DNA of 64,000 nt from Lysobacteraceae bacterium SCN 69-320 (GTDB lineage: Bacteria > Pseudomonadota > Gammaproteobacteria > Xanthomonadales > Rhodanobacteraceae), in NCBI GenBank assembly GCA_001725155.1, contig MEFP01000012.1, positions 496,001 to 560,000 of the forward strand, in the 5' to 3' direction. Shown here in pieces: positions 46,225 to 56,901 of the stretch. A program made the position numbers and the translations under genes. The notes under the pieces were generated by a model. It ran no database searches, was not told where the DNA came from, and was given only the letters and a program-made list of their open reading frames with translations. Each line of letters begins with the position of its first letter. The first letter of the stretch is position 1.

Positions 46225-46900
46225 CGCTGCTCCTGCCGTAAGGCTTGCCGAACTTGTTCATGTGCGGCGGAATCTTGCGCTGCGCCAGTTCCAGCGTGAT
46301 CGCCAGCGGCTCGGCCCTGCCGGCGACCAGGGACTGATGCCAGGGTGTCGCACGATCCAGCCAGACCACGAGGTCGCCCGTGCCGGCCGGCAGATCCTTG
46401 AGCCGGAAGCGCCCCTGCGCGTCGGGCCGTACGAAGTACGGCGTGTCGAGCACGAGGATGTGACCGACCATCGAGTGATGCACGTTGCAATAGACCCGCA
46501 CGTAGCCCGCATGGTCGAAGCGCTGCGCCTTGCCCTCGCCCTGGCCGTAAAGACCGATGTCGAAGCCGTTGTCTTTCGAGGTCGAGAACGCGTTGTGCAG
46601 GATCGGATCCTGATTCGGGAAGCGCACTTCACTGCCGACGGTGATCGGCAATATCCGCGGCGAAAACTGCTTGCGCAGCGTGACCATCTCCAGCGGCTGC
46701 CCGGCCGGCACCACCGTGGTCGGCGCGGCCGGCCGGAAATACACGACGGCTTCGGCGGCTTCTTCGGGGCGCAGCGCCTTGCCGTCCAGGGTCAAGGTGA
46801 TCTGACCTTCTATCGTCGCGGCCGATATGGCGCAGGGCGCCAGCGCGACGGTTGCCCACAGCAGCGCTCTCCGATGCACGTGCCCTACCCCATTGTCCAT
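46211..46900 (-). CDS. Secreted cupredoxin-like copper protein
   Basis: A 229-residue periplasmic protein with a signal peptide (RRALLWATVALAPCAISA). The central part has the type I copper ligand set: FPNQDPILHNAFS (His), then VYCNVHHSMVGHI, holding Cys, His and Met in CxxxHxxM spacing. C-terminal FRLKDLPAGTGDLVVWLD is a carboxypeptidase-regulatory-like beta domain. Such proteins are often named methylamine utilization protein without proof. The ATG at 46900 was chosen; a GTG at 46879 with an upstream GGGGTAGGG is an alternative and would also keep the signal peptide. It leads the kinase operon and may supply the redox or copper signal. Confidence 0.75.
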   Translation of the reverse strand: MDNGVGHVHRRALLWATVALAPCAISAATIEGQITLTLDGKALRPEEAAEAVVYFRPAAPTTVVPAGQPLEMVTLRKQFSPRILPITVGSEVRFPNQDPILHNAFSTSKDNGFDIGLYGQGEGKAQRFDHAGYVRVYCNVHHSMVGHILVLDTPYFVRPDAQGRFRLKDLPAGTGDLVVWLDRATPWHQSLVAGRAEPLAITLELAQRKIPPHMNKFGKPYGRSSDGGY

Positions 46901-47053
46901 GTCGCCGCCGGCGAGGCGGCCCGCTTGAAAGGCGCTCCCCGGGCGCCAACCTGATCGCATGCGGCACTGCGTCACGCCGACTGCGCGGTCTCGGGCATCA
47001 TAGTGCAAAGCTCCCGGGCCACAAGCCCGCCAACACCAACGCGGAACCCAGCA

Positions 47054-47335
47054 ATGCCGTCGATCGACATACGCCACAAGCACGCCAAACCCGTCAAGGA
47101 AGCCAAGATCGCCGTCACCGAGGTGGCCGAGGAAATTTCCAGGAAGTTCGACCTGACCTGGGGCTGGAAAGGCAATACCCTGCATTTCGAGCGCTCGGGC
47201 GTGAACGGCAAGATCGCGTTGGAGAAGGACCAGGTCCACGTCACCGCCGAACTCGGCTTCCTGCTGTCCATGCTCAAGCCTGCGGTCGAGAAGGAAATCG
47301 AGAAGCGCCTCGTGCAGCACTTCGGCACGGTCTGA
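47054..47335 (+). CDS. Polyhydroxyalkanoic acid system family protein
   Basis: A 93-residue basic protein of the PHA_gran_rgn family. IDIRHKHAKPVKEAKIAVTE at the N-terminus, FDLTWGWKGNTLHFER, and VHVTAELGFLLSMLKPAVEKEIEKRL at the end are the family pattern. Members are found with polyhydroxyalkanoate granule genes; biochemical function is unknown. It is divergent from the cupredoxin operon and is followed after 88 bases by the patatin gene and then a phasin gene, so a storage-granule cluster is likely. Confidence 0.8.
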   Translation: MPSIDIRHKHAKPVKEAKIAVTEVAEEISRKFDLTWGWKGNTLHFERSGVNGKIALEKDQVHVTAELGFLLSMLKPAVEKEIEKRLVQHFGTV

Positions 47336-47423
47336 CCGGCTGCGCGAGATACGACCAACGGCCAGCCCCGACCGCCGCGGTGGCTGACTACAATCCGGCC
47401 GACCGCCGCCACTCCGGATCATC

Positions 47424-48689
47424 ATGCTCGTCATCCAGGCCGCCGGCCGCCCGCTCAAGCCGCGCCGCACTCCCCGCATAGGACTGGCCGTCGCCGGCGG
47501 CGGTCCGCTCGGCGGCATGTATGAACTCGGCGCGCTGCGCGCGATCGAGGAAGCCACACGCGGGCTCGCGCCGAACGAACTCGACGTCTATGTCGGCGTG
47601 AGTTCGGGCGCCTTCATCGTCGCCGGTCTGGCCAACCGGCTGAGCCCGGCGGAGATGTGCCGCATCTTCCTGACCAACGAATCGCAAGAGGCGCGCTTCC
47701 GGCCCGACGTGTTCGTGCAGCCGGCGCTGCTGGAATACCTGCGCCGCGTGTGGCGCGCGCCCGGCGTCATGTTCGACTGGCTCGTCGACGTCGCGCGCCA
47801 TCCGCTGCAGCAGAGCGTCACCGACAACCTCATGCGTCTGGGCCGGCTGCTGCCGACCGGGCTGTTCGACAACGAGGCCGTCGAGCTGTTCCTGCGCGGC
47901 ATCTTCACGCGCAACGGCCGCAGCAACGATTTCCGCACCCTCGCCCGCAAGCTCTACGTGATCGCCGTGGAACTCGACAGCGGCAGGATCGTGCGCTTCG
48001 GCGCGCCGGGCTTCGACGACGTACCGATCTCGCGCGCGATCCAGGCCAGTTCGGCGCTGCCCGGCCTGTACCCGCCCGTGCGCATCGGCGACGCGTTCTA
48101 TGTCGACGGCGCGCTGCAGCGCACCCTGCACGCCTCGGTCGCGCTCGACGAGGGCGCCGACCTCGTCATCGGCATCAATCCGCTGGTGCCGTTCGATGCG
48201 AACCGCGCCGACGCCGCCGGCGGCGGCATCGGCAGCCTGACCGAGCTCGGCCTGCCGGCCGTGCTGTCGCAAACCTTCCGTACCCTGCTGCAATCACGCA
48301 TGCAGGCCAGCCTGTCCAAGTACCGGCGTCATTACGAGAATGCCGACGTCGTGCTGTTCGAGCCGAACCCCGACGACGTGCAGATGTTCTTCACCAACGT
48401 CTTCAGCTACGACAACCGGCTGCAGGTTGCCGAGCACGCCTATCGCTCGACACGGGCCGATCTGCGTGCGCGGCGCGCCGAACTCGCGCCGGTGTTCGCC
48501 CGTCACGGCCTCGCGCTCGACGACGCGGTGCTCGACGACGATACGCGCAGCCTGCGCGATGCGCTCGGCACTGCGCCGCCGCCGCGCAGTACGGCGACGG
48601 CGCGACTGCGAACGGCGCTGGACGAGCTCGAGAGCGCGGTCGCCGCACCGCGACGACGCACGGGCAGCCGCAAGAATGCAGCGAAATAG
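47424..48689 (+). CDS. Patatin-like phospholipase
   Basis: A 421-residue serine lipase of the patatin fold. The oxyanion loop is GLAVAGGGPLGGMYELG (residues 20-36). The nucleophile lies in GVSSGAF (Ser of GxSxG near residue 59). The catalytic Asp is in FYVDGALQ near residue 229, forming the Ser-Asp dyad. No signal peptide is visible, so it is cytoplasmic. The N-terminal extension and the long C-terminal part (to a basic tail RRRTGSRKNAAK) differ from small secreted patatins. Its position between two PHA-granule proteins suggests action on granule-surface lipid or polymer, which is inference only. Confidence 0.85.
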   Translation: MLVIQAAGRPLKPRRTPRIGLAVAGGGPLGGMYELGALRAIEEATRGLAPNELDVYVGVSSGAFIVAGLANRLSPAEMCRIFLTNESQEARFRPDVFVQPALLEYLRRVWRAPGVMFDWLVDVARHPLQQSVTDNLMRLGRLLPTGLFDNEAVELFLRGIFTRNGRSNDFRTLARKLYVIAVELDSGRIVRFGAPGFDDVPISRAIQASSALPGLYPPVRIGDAFYVDGALQRTLHASVALDEGADLVIGINPLVPFDANRADAAGGGIGSLTELGLPAVLSQTFRTLLQSRMQASLSKYRRHYENADVVLFEPNPDDVQMFFTNVFSYDNRLQVAEHAYRSTRADLRARRAELAPVFARHGLALDDAVLDDDTRSLRDALGTAPPPRSTATARLRTALDELESAVAAPRRRTGSRKNAAK

Positions 48690-48845
48690 ACAAAGCCATT
48701 TATCGACGAGAACCGGCGCACGATCGGCGCCGGCGCGCCGCTGGCGGCGCGTTTGCATAGTGTGAATATTCTAGCCCCGGCCCCGAGACTGCCGCGCAAT
48801 CTTGGACGTATTGGCGTACCGGGAATCTTCCACGAGGAGCGTCGC

Positions 48846-49358
48846 ATGAGCAAACCCAAACTGAAAGCCAAGGCCAAGGGCAAGTCGGCGCCGAAGACGG
48901 CGGACAACCTCGGCAAGTCCATCATGGAATCGGCCCAGCAGATCTGGCTGGCCGGCCTCGGCGCTTTCGCCAAGGCGCAGGAAGAAGGCACCAAGCTGTT
49001 CGATACCCTGGTACGCGAAGGCGTCAGCCTGGAGCAGAAGACGCGCAAGCTCGCGCTCGGCAAGGCCGACGAAGTCCGCGGCGCCGTCGAGACCGGCGTC
49101 AGCCAGGTCAAGGAACGCACGCAGGAAACCTGGGACAAGCTCGAGAAGGTGTTCGAGGAACGCGTCTCCCGCGCCCTCGGCAAGCTCGGCGTACCGGGCC
49201 GCAAGGAACTCAACGAAATCGCCGAGCGCGTCGAAGCGCTGTCGCGCGAGATCCGCAAGCTGAACCCCAAGCCCGCCCGCGCCGCCGCCAAGCCGGCCGT
49301 CGCGACCAAGGCCAAGCGTCAGACCAAGGCCAAGCCGGCGGCCACCGCGGCGGAATGA
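48846..49358 (+). CDS. Phasin family protein
   Basis: A 170-residue protein. The N-terminus is basic (KPKLKAKAKGKSAPK). The core has the phasin pattern ESAQQIWLAGLGAFAKAQEEG followed by FDTLVREG, then a long amphipathic coiled-coil (VSQVKERTQETWDKLEKVFEE). The C-terminus is a Lys/Ala/Pro-rich tail (AAKPAVATKAKRQTKAK) like that of PhaF, which also binds DNA. It coats polyhydroxyalkanoate granules and may tie them to the nucleoid. GAGGAG precedes the ATG. Two terminator-like structures follow the gene. Confidence 0.88.
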   Translation: MSKPKLKAKAKGKSAPKTADNLGKSIMESAQQIWLAGLGAFAKAQEEGTKLFDTLVREGVSLEQKTRKLALGKADEVRGAVETGVSQVKERTQETWDKLEKVFEERVSRALGKLGVPGRKELNEIAERVEALSREIRKLNPKPARAAAKPAVATKAKRQTKAKPAATAAE

Positions 49359-49383
49359 TCCGCTGACCGATTCATCGCACTAC

Positions 49384-49409
49384 CGGCCGCCGCCCGGCGG
49401 CCGTTTTTT
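49384..49409 (+). terminator. Intrinsic terminator of the phasin gene
   Basis: An 8-bp G+C-rich stem (CGGCCGCC and GGCGGCCG, 4-base loop) followed directly by six T. It begins 25 bases after the phasin stop codon. Confidence 0.9.
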
Positions 49410-49410
49410 C

Positions 49411-49473
49411 AGCCCATCAATCGCCAACGACTCCGGGATCCCTCCCCCTGGTTTCTGGTTGATGGGCTTTTTT
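49411..49473 (+). other. Second inverted repeat ending in a T run
   Basis: Perfect 10-bp arms AGCCCATCAA (49411-49420) and TTGATGGGCT (49459-49468) with a 38-base loop, ending in six T. It follows one base after the T run of the phasin terminator. It may be a back-up terminator, or the 3' end of a short RNA that starts in the loop or before it. Confidence 0.55.
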
Positions 49474-49687
49474 GTGCGCGACAGTCCGGCCCGCCGGCCG
49501 GGACAGATTGGCCCGTTCAGTCGCCGAACCAGGCCATCCGATCCGGCTGGCCGTGGTACGCCGCGACCACAGCCGTCGAGTCCGGCAAGCTGCCGCGACA
49601 GATCCTGGCGCGAATCCCCGCGCCGCGACGATGCCGTCGCCTGCCCGGACGTTCGCGTTGACGGCGTCGTGGCCGGCAAGAGCCCGG

Positions 49688-49722
49688 AAAAAAAAACCGC
49701 CTCTGCACGGGCAGAAGCGGCT
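49688..49722 (-). terminator. Intrinsic terminator of dnaJ
   Basis: A 10-bp stem with one G-U pair (CCGCTTCTGC and GCAGAGGCGG on the minus strand, 4-base loop) followed by nine T. It lies 42 bases after the dnaJ stop and closes the heat-shock operon. Confidence 0.9.
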
Positions 49723-49763
49723 TTCGGAGAGGCCGGCGTTACGGCGGTCGCGAACGACCGGAC

Positions 49764-50891
49764 TTACGACGTCATGCGTTCCCAGAACTGCTTGACGCCG
49801 TCGAACCAGGAGCTCGCGCGCGGCGTATGCGCGCCGGGTTCGGCGCCTTCGATCGTGCTTTCGAGCTCTTCGAGCAGTTCACGCTGGCGCCGCGTCAGCT
49901 TGACCGGCGTCTCCACGACGACGCGGCAATGCAGATCGCCGAGACGCCCCGAGCGCACGTTGCGCACGCCCTTGCCGCGCAGGCGGAACAGCTTGCCGGT
50001 CTGGGTTTCTGCCGGCAGGCTGATCACGGCATCGCCGTCCAGCGTCGGCACGCGCAGCTCGGCGCCGAGCGCGGCCTGGGCGAAGCGGATCGGCACTTCG
50101 CAGTAGAGGTCGTCGCCTTCGCGCTGGAAGATCCCGTGCTCGCGCACGCGCACTTCGACGTAGAGGTCGCCGGGCTCGGTGCCGGCCGGGCCGGCTTCGC
50201 CCTGACCGCTCAGGCGGATGCGGTCGCCGGAATCCACGCCGGCCGGGATCTTGACCTGCAGCGTGCGCTCGTCCTCGACGCGGCCTTCGCCGCGGCAGTC
50301 CTTGCACGGATTGGCGATGCTCTGGCCGGTGCCGGCGCAATGCGGACAGACCTGCTGCACCGAGAAAATGCCCTGCTGCATGCGCACGCGGCCGTGGCCG
50401 CGGCAGGTCGTGCAGGTGGACGTCTTGCCGTCCTTGCTGCCAGAACCGTCGCAGGTCTTGCAGGCGACGAGGGTCGGCACTTCGATCGTGCGCTCGATGC
50501 CGAACACGGCTTCCTCGAGATCCAGTTCGAGGACGTAGCGCAGATCGGAACCGCGACGCGGCCGGCCGCCGCCGCGGCCACCGCCGAAGATGTCGCCGAA
50601 AATATCGCCGAAGATGTCGCCCATGTCGGCACCGTGGAAGCCGCCGCGGCCGCCGCCCATGCCGCCCTGCTCGAACGCCGCATGGCCGTACTGGTCATAG
50701 GCCGCGCGCTTCTGCCGGTCGCAGAGCACTTCGTAGGCCTGCTTGGCCTCCTTGAATTTCTCCTGCGCATCGGCGTCCGGATTGCGATCCGGGTGGTACT
50801 TCATCGCCAGACGGCGAAAGGCTTTCTTGAGATCGTCCTCGTCCGCCGTCTTTTCGACGCCGAGGATTTCGTAGTAGTCGCGCTTGGCCAT
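49764..50891 (-). CDS. dnaJ: Chaperone protein DnaJ
   Basis: A 375-residue class I Hsp40. The J domain has [10 protein letters not shown] with the HPD that triggers DnaK. A Gly/Phe-rich linker ([14 protein letters not shown]) follows. The zinc domain has four CxxCxGxG units ([24 protein letters not shown] and CKDCRGEG). The C-terminal substrate-binding domains end in a short tail. It stimulates the DnaK ATPase and holds unfolded clients. It is the last gene of the hrcA-grpE-dnaK-dnaJ block, 111 bases after dnaK. Confidence 0.97.
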   Translation of the reverse strand: MAKRDYYEILGVEKTADEDDLKKAFRRLAMKYHPDRNPDADAQEKFKEAKQAYEVLCDRQKRAAYDQYGHAAFEQGGMGGGRGGFHGADMGDIFGDIFGDIFGGGRGGGRPRRGSDLRYVLELDLEEAVFGIERTIEVPTLVACKTCDGSGSKDGKTSTCTTCRGHGRVRMQQGIFSVQQVCPHCAGTGQSIANPCKDCRGEGRVEDERTLQVKIPAGVDSGDRIRLSGQGEAGPAGTEPGDLYVEVRVREHGIFQREGDDLYCEVPIRFAQAALGAELRVPTLDGDAVISLPAETQTGKLFRLRGKGVRNVRSGRLGDLHCRVVVETPVKLTRRQRELLEELESTIEGAEPGAHTPRASSWFDGVKQFWERMTS

Positions 50892-50949
50892 GATGATCGT
50901 CGCCGGCGTGCCGGCTTTCCCCTTGAATCGCTACTGCCACGCCGATAAA

Positions 50950-50982
50950 CAAAACGGACAGCCATGCGGACTGTCCGTTTTG
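50950..50982 (-). terminator. Intercistronic hairpin after dnaK
   Basis: A perfect 12-bp inverted repeat (CAAAACGGACAG and CTGTCCGTTTTG, 9-base loop). On the minus strand the 3' arm carries T residues and is followed by TTTATC. It may partly end transcription after dnaK or protect the dnaK mRNA 3' end, lowering dnaJ relative to dnaK. Confidence 0.7.
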
Positions 50983-51002
50983 CGTTTCAGCGGCCTTGCG
51001 GC

Positions 51003-52916
<1,914 letters not shown>

Positions 52917-52970
52917 TGCTTAGCTCCTCGAAGTGGTTCGGCGATCCTGCCGGATCGCTGCTGCCGCGGT

Positions 52971-52998
52971 ATCTGTAGCCGCGCAGCGGTTATTCAAG
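52971..52998 (-). promoter_or_regulatory. Candidate heat-shock promoter of dnaK
   Basis: On the minus strand CTTGAA (52998-52993) matches the -35 core of sigma-32 promoters. After a 15-base spacer comes TACAGAT (52977-52971) in the -10 position. The -10 differs from the sigma-32 CCCCAT consensus and looks more like sigma-70. The site is about 55 bases upstream of the dnaK ATG. Confidence 0.35.
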
Positions 52999-53038
52999 AT
53001 GGCCTCCGGGCAAACTGCCCGACCGCCCGGAATTCCGC

Positions 53039-53578
53039 TCAGTTGGCGACGACGACCATGGCCGGCCGCAGCAGCCGGTCGTTGAGCACATAACCCGTCT
53101 GCAAGGTGTTCACGACGGTACCCGAGGCGTGCGCCGGGCTGTCGACCATGCTGACGGCCTGATGCAGCGCCGGATCGAAGGCCGCATTGGTCGGCCTGAC
53201 CGCCTTGAGTCCGTTGGCCTCGGCGACCTTGAGCAGCGCCTTCAGGGTCAGATCCAGCCCCTGGCGCATCGAGGCGACGTCGGTGGTTTCCACGGCCAGT
53301 CCGCTTTCGAGGCCGTCGCAGACCGGCAGCAGATCCGACAGCAGGCGTTCGTTGGCGAACTTGCGTGCCTGTTCCAGATCGCGCTGCAGGCGGCGGCGCT
53401 GGTTTTCCAGTTCGGCGCGCTCGCGCAGCAGCACGTCGCGCATCTCGGCCACGGCGGTCTCGGCCTGGGCCAGCTGTTTGCTCAGGGCGTCCATGTCGGC
53501 GTTGAGGGCCGCTTCGGCGGCAGACATGCCTTCGGCTCCCTGTGCCCCTTCGGGCGCGGTCGATTCGGTGTTTTGCAT
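53039..53578 (-). CDS. grpE: Nucleotide exchange factor GrpE
   Basis: A 179-residue protein. An acidic N-terminus and a long coiled-coil (LSKQLAQAETAVAEMRDVLLRE with following RAELENQRRRLQRD) form the dimer stalk. The C-terminal beta domain has FDPALHQAVSMVDSP and GTVVNTLQTGYVLNDRLLR, the GrpE signature PAMVVVAN closing it. It releases ADP from DnaK. It stands between hrcA and dnaK with gaps of 103 and 122 bases, so each may have its own expression signals. Confidence 0.96.
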   Translation of the reverse strand: MQNTESTAPEGAQGAEGMSAAEAALNADMDALSKQLAQAETAVAEMRDVLLRERAELENQRRRLQRDLEQARKFANERLLSDLLPVCDGLESGLAVETTDVASMRQGLDLTLKALLKVAEANGLKAVRPTNAAFDPALHQAVSMVDSPAHASGTVVNTLQTGYVLNDRLLRPAMVVVAN

Positions 53579-53681
53579 TCCAACTCCAGCGAGTAGCTTC
53601 CCGTCCCCACGGGCGCGGGATGTCCTAGGAACCGGTCACCCGCGAAAAGCGCGGCATGATACGGGTTGACAAGCCCGCTTG

Positions 53682-54746
53682 CTATTGGGGCGCCTGATTC
53701 CGGTTCAAGGCGCCGGACAGGATCTGCGCGGTGGCCTGGACCAGCGGGATGACCCGCTCGTAGGCCATGCGGGTCGGGCCGATCACGCCGAGCACGCCGA
53801 GCACACGCCCTTCCACGCCGTAGGGCGCCGTGATCAGGCTGTACTTGTCCAGCGCCGCAAAGCCGGACTCCTCGCCGATGAACAGGCGCACGCCCTCGGC
53901 GCGGGCGCAGCGTTCGAGCACGGCGAGCAGGTCGCGCTTGCGCTGGAACGCCTCGAACAGCTCGCGCAGGCGGTCCATGTCCGACAGGTCGTGCACGCCC
54001 ACGCCCATGAGATTGGTCTGGCCGGCGACGAACATGTCCGGCTGCGGCGCCGTCTGGAATGCGGCCTGGGCCAGCTCCACGGTCGAGGCCATGAGCCGGT
54101 TCATCTGGTTGCTGGTTTCCTGCATGTCGCGCAGCAGGCGCAGGCGGATCTCGTCCAGGCGCTGGCCCGAGAACTGGGCGTTGAGGAAATTGGCGACCTG
54201 TTCGAGCTCGCCGGCCGTATAGGCCCGTTCCAGCTCGATGACGCGGTTCTGCACCTGACCGTCGACGAAAACCAGGATGACCAGGGTGCGGCGCTGGTCC
54301 AGCGGCACGAAGTCGATGTGCCGGAACGGCACCTCCTGGTGCTGCGGCACGGTCACCACGCCGACGAAATGGGTGACCTGGGACAGCAGGGACGAGGCGC
54401 TGTTGAGCAGGTCCGGTGTCGTCGCCGTGGCCGGCAGTTCCCGGCGCAGCTCCTCGACCTGCGGCTCGCCGAGCGGCCGCACCTCCAGCAGGGAATCCAC
54501 GAACACGCGGTAGCCCTGTACGGTCGGCACGCGCCCGGCGGAGGTATGCGGCGCGGCGACCAGGCCCAGTTCCTCCAGGTCCGACATCACGTTGCGTATC
54601 GTCGCCGGGCTGACGTCCAGGCCCGAAGTCCGCGCCAGCGCACGCGAGCCGACCGGCTGCCCGTCGGCCACGTATTGCGAGACCAGGGCGCGCAGCAGCT
54701 GGCGCGCGCGCGCATCGAGCGGGAGGCGGGGGACATGTCGCGACAT
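53682..54746 (-). CDS. hrcA: Heat-inducible transcription repressor HrcA
   Basis: A 354-residue repressor. The N-terminal winged helix has RQLLRALVSQYVADGQPVGSR and LDVSPATIRNVMSDLEELG (recognition helix). HTSAGRVPTVQGYRVFVD follows, and the GAF-like regulatory domain ends GVLGVIGPTRMAYERVIPLV. HrcA represses chaperone genes at the CIRCE operator and is kept active by GroEL. No CIRCE inverted repeat is visible upstream of hrcA, grpE, dnaK or dnaJ here, so its targets may be elsewhere (for example groESL). Confidence 0.95.
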   Translation of the reverse strand: MSRHVPRLPLDARARQLLRALVSQYVADGQPVGSRALARTSGLDVSPATIRNVMSDLEELGLVAAPHTSAGRVPTVQGYRVFVDSLLEVRPLGEPQVEELRRELPATATTPDLLNSASSLLSQVTHFVGVVTVPQHQEVPFRHIDFVPLDQRRTLVILVFVDGQVQNRVIELERAYTAGELEQVANFLNAQFSGQRLDEIRLRLLRDMQETSNQMNRLMASTVELAQAAFQTAPQPDMFVAGQTNLMGVGVHDLSDMDRLRELFEAFQRKRDLLAVLERCARAEGVRLFIGEESGFAALDKYSLITAPYGVEGRVLGVLGVIGPTRMAYERVIPLVQATAQILSGALNRNQAPQ

Positions 54747-54838
54747 GCGGCCAGCATAGCAGGCCGCGGCCGGCGTCTTGGGCCCTGAGACAGCTTCGCG
54801 CTAGAGTGCGCGCCCTCGCCATGCCGCCAGGAAACGCG

Positions 54839-56512
54839 ATGCTGCGCTCGTTGTACGTCAAGGACTTTGCCATCGTCGGCGAGGCCGACATCGCTTTCCG
54901 GACCGGTCTGAGCGTGGTTACCGGCGAAACCGGTGCCGGCAAGTCCCTGCTCGTGGACGCCCTGCTGCTGCTCAGCGGCGGCCGCGCCGACGCCGGGGTG
55001 ATCCGCAGCGGCTGCGAACGCGCCGAGCTGACCGCCGAATTCGACCTGACCGCCGCGCCGGCTGCGCGCGACTGGCTCGCGGCCGAGGAGCTCGACGACG
55101 ACGGCGCCTGCCAGCTGCGTCGCGTGATCCGCGCCGAAGGCAGCTCGCGCGCCTGGATCAACGGCCGGCCGGTCACCCTGGCGCAGCTGTCGGCGCTGGC
55201 CGAACGGCTGATCGAGATCCACGGCCAGCACGAACACCAGGCCCTGCTCGACCGCGGCCATCAGCTGCAATTGCTGGACGCATTCGGCAACCATGCCGCC
55301 GAACTCGCCGCCGTGCGCGAGCCGGCGCGGCGCTGGCGCGAGCTGGGCCAGCGCATGGCCGATCTCGGCGCCGGCGACGACAACGGCGAGCGCCTGGCCC
55401 TGCTCGCGCGCCAGCTGGAGGAGCTGGACCGCCACGCGCTCGGCGAAGCGCAGCTGGCCGAACTGAACGAACTGCACAAGCGCCTGGCCAACGCCGGCCA
55501 GCTCGTCAGCGGCAGTGCCGGCGTCGCCGACCTCGTCGACGGCGACAGCGAGTTCGCGCTGCGCCGCTCGCTGGCCCGGGCGCGCCAGGAACTGATCCGC
55601 CTGGCCGAGCTCGACCCGGCGCTCGCGGCGACCGCGGAAATGGTCGAAAGCCTGGAAATCCAGCTCGGCGAAGTCGCCGACGCACTGTCGCGTTACCAGG
55701 ACGGCCTGGAGCTGGACCCCGAGCGCCTGGCCGAAGCCGAGGCGCAGCTGTCCAAGCTGCACGAGCTGTCGCGCCGCCACCGCCTGCCGATGCACGAGCT
55801 GCGCGGTCGCGCCGAGGAACTGCGCAGCGAAGTCGAGGCTCTGCGCGACGCCGGCTCGCTGCGGGCCACGCTCGAACGCGAACGCGCGACCGTCGCCCAG
55901 CAGTACCGCGAGGCCGCGCGCCGGCTGAGCGAACGCCGTGCCGCGACCGCACAGCGCCTGGCCGGCGAAATCAGTGCGCTGATGGGCGAGCTCGGCATGG
56001 CCGGCGGCCGCTTCGAGGTCGCACTGGAACCGGCGACGAAGTCGGACCCCGACGCACTCGGCGCCGAACGCTGCGAATTCCTCGTCAGCGCCAATCCGGG
56101 CCAGCCGGCTCGCGCACTGCGCAAGGTCGCCTCCGGCGGCGAGCTGTCGCGCATCAGCCTGGCGATCGAAGTCGCCGCGCTCGGCCTCGACGACGTCGCG
56201 ACCATGGTCTTCGACGAAGTCGATTCGGGCATAGGCGGCGCCGTCGCCGAAGTCGTGGGCCAGAAACTGCGCCGCCTCGGCAGCGCACGCCAGGCGCTCT
56301 GCGTGACGCATCTGGCCCAGGTCGCCGCACAGGGACATCAGCATTTCCGCGTCAGCAAGAACAGCGTCGACGGCCAGACCTTAACGCGCATCGAAGCGCT
56401 CGACGACAAGGCCCGCCGCGACGAGATCGCGCGCATGCTCGGCGGCATCGAAATCACCCGCGAAACCCTGGCCCATGCGCGGCAGATGCTGGAGCGCGCG
56501 CAGGCGGGCTGA
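54839..56512 (+). CDS. recN: DNA repair protein RecN
   Basis: A 557-residue SMC-like ATPase. The N-terminal part has LYVKDFAIV and TGETGAGKSLLVDALLLL (Walker A), followed by IEIHGQHEHQALLD. Long coiled-coil arms fill the middle. The C-terminal part has ASGGELSRISLAIEV (signature) and TMVFDEVDSGIGGAVAE (Walker B), then CVTHLAQVAA. It acts in double-strand-break repair. The start at 54839, with AGGAA seven bases upstream, fits the family N-terminus MLRSLYVKDF. It is divergent from hrcA, the order seen in Xanthomonadales. Confidence 0.96.
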   Translation: MLRSLYVKDFAIVGEADIAFRTGLSVVTGETGAGKSLLVDALLLLSGGRADAGVIRSGCERAELTAEFDLTAAPAARDWLAAEELDDDGACQLRRVIRAEGSSRAWINGRPVTLAQLSALAERLIEIHGQHEHQALLDRGHQLQLLDAFGNHAAELAAVREPARRWRELGQRMADLGAGDDNGERLALLARQLEELDRHALGEAQLAELNELHKRLANAGQLVSGSAGVADLVDGDSEFALRRSLARARQELIRLAELDPALAATAEMVESLEIQLGEVADALSRYQDGLELDPERLAEAEAQLSKLHELSRRHRLPMHELRGRAEELRSEVEALRDAGSLRATLERERATVAQQYREAARRLSERRAATAQRLAGEISALMGELGMAGGRFEVALEPATKSDPDALGAERCEFLVSANPGQPARALRKVASGGELSRISLAIEVAALGLDDVATMVFDEVDSGIGGAVAEVVGQKLRRLGSARQALCVTHLAQVAAQGHQHFRVSKNSVDGQTLTRIEALDDKARRDEIARMLGGIEITRETLAHARQMLERAQAG

Positions 56513-56569
56513 CGGCGCGCCGCCGTCCGCGCTGGCCGTAGCTCCCCTCGCCTGCTACCATCCGCGCGC

Positions 56570-56747
56570 TTTCAGGTGGCGCGACGACGTTTGGACGTCC
56601 GAACGCTTAAACGGGAAGCCGGTGGAAATCCCGGCACTGCCCCCGCAACGGTGAACGAGTCAAACGCGGCATTACGCCACTGGATCAATCCGGGAAGGCG
56701 CCGCGCCGGAGCAAGCCTCCACTCGTGAGTCCGGAGACCGGCCTGCA
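56570..56747 (+). promoter_or_regulatory. Cobalamin riboswitch
   Basis: The conserved AdoCbl riboswitch pieces appear in order: GGGAAGCCGGTGGAAATCC, CACTGCCCCCGCAACGGTGA, a GCCACTGG stem, GGGAAGGCG, and the B12-box region GAGTCCGGAGACCGGCCTGC. It precedes btuB by about 155 bases. On binding cobalamin it should block expression of btuB and the salvage genes that follow. The B12 box carries an extended CCGG core compared with the common form, but pairing is kept. Confidence 0.95.
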
Positions 56748-56901
56748 GCGGTCAGGCTCGCGCAGCGAGCCGGGCCTGGTGGTGTCGCGGAGGGCGACGC
56801 CGCGGCGAACGTGCCCCCGGCCCCGTCTCCGCTGCCGTCATCCTTCCGCGAACCGGACTTTTCGCCGTTTCGACCGCGCGGGTGAGCGCGGAGGAAGACT
56901 C

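Larger units (their letters stand above)
49359..49763. other. Intergenic region between phasin and dnaJ
   Basis: This 405-base gap lies between convergent genes. It holds two terminator-like structures for the phasin gene and the dnaJ terminator, listed separately. The part from about 49475 to 49687 has no convincing gene, start site or hairpin; its open frames are of the type any G+C-rich sequence gives. Confidence 0.6.

Noticed and set aside
53579-53681. TTGACA on the plus strand before grpE/hrcA as a promoter
   Set aside because: It points away from both genes, with no plus-strand gene to serve and no -10 box at the right distance.
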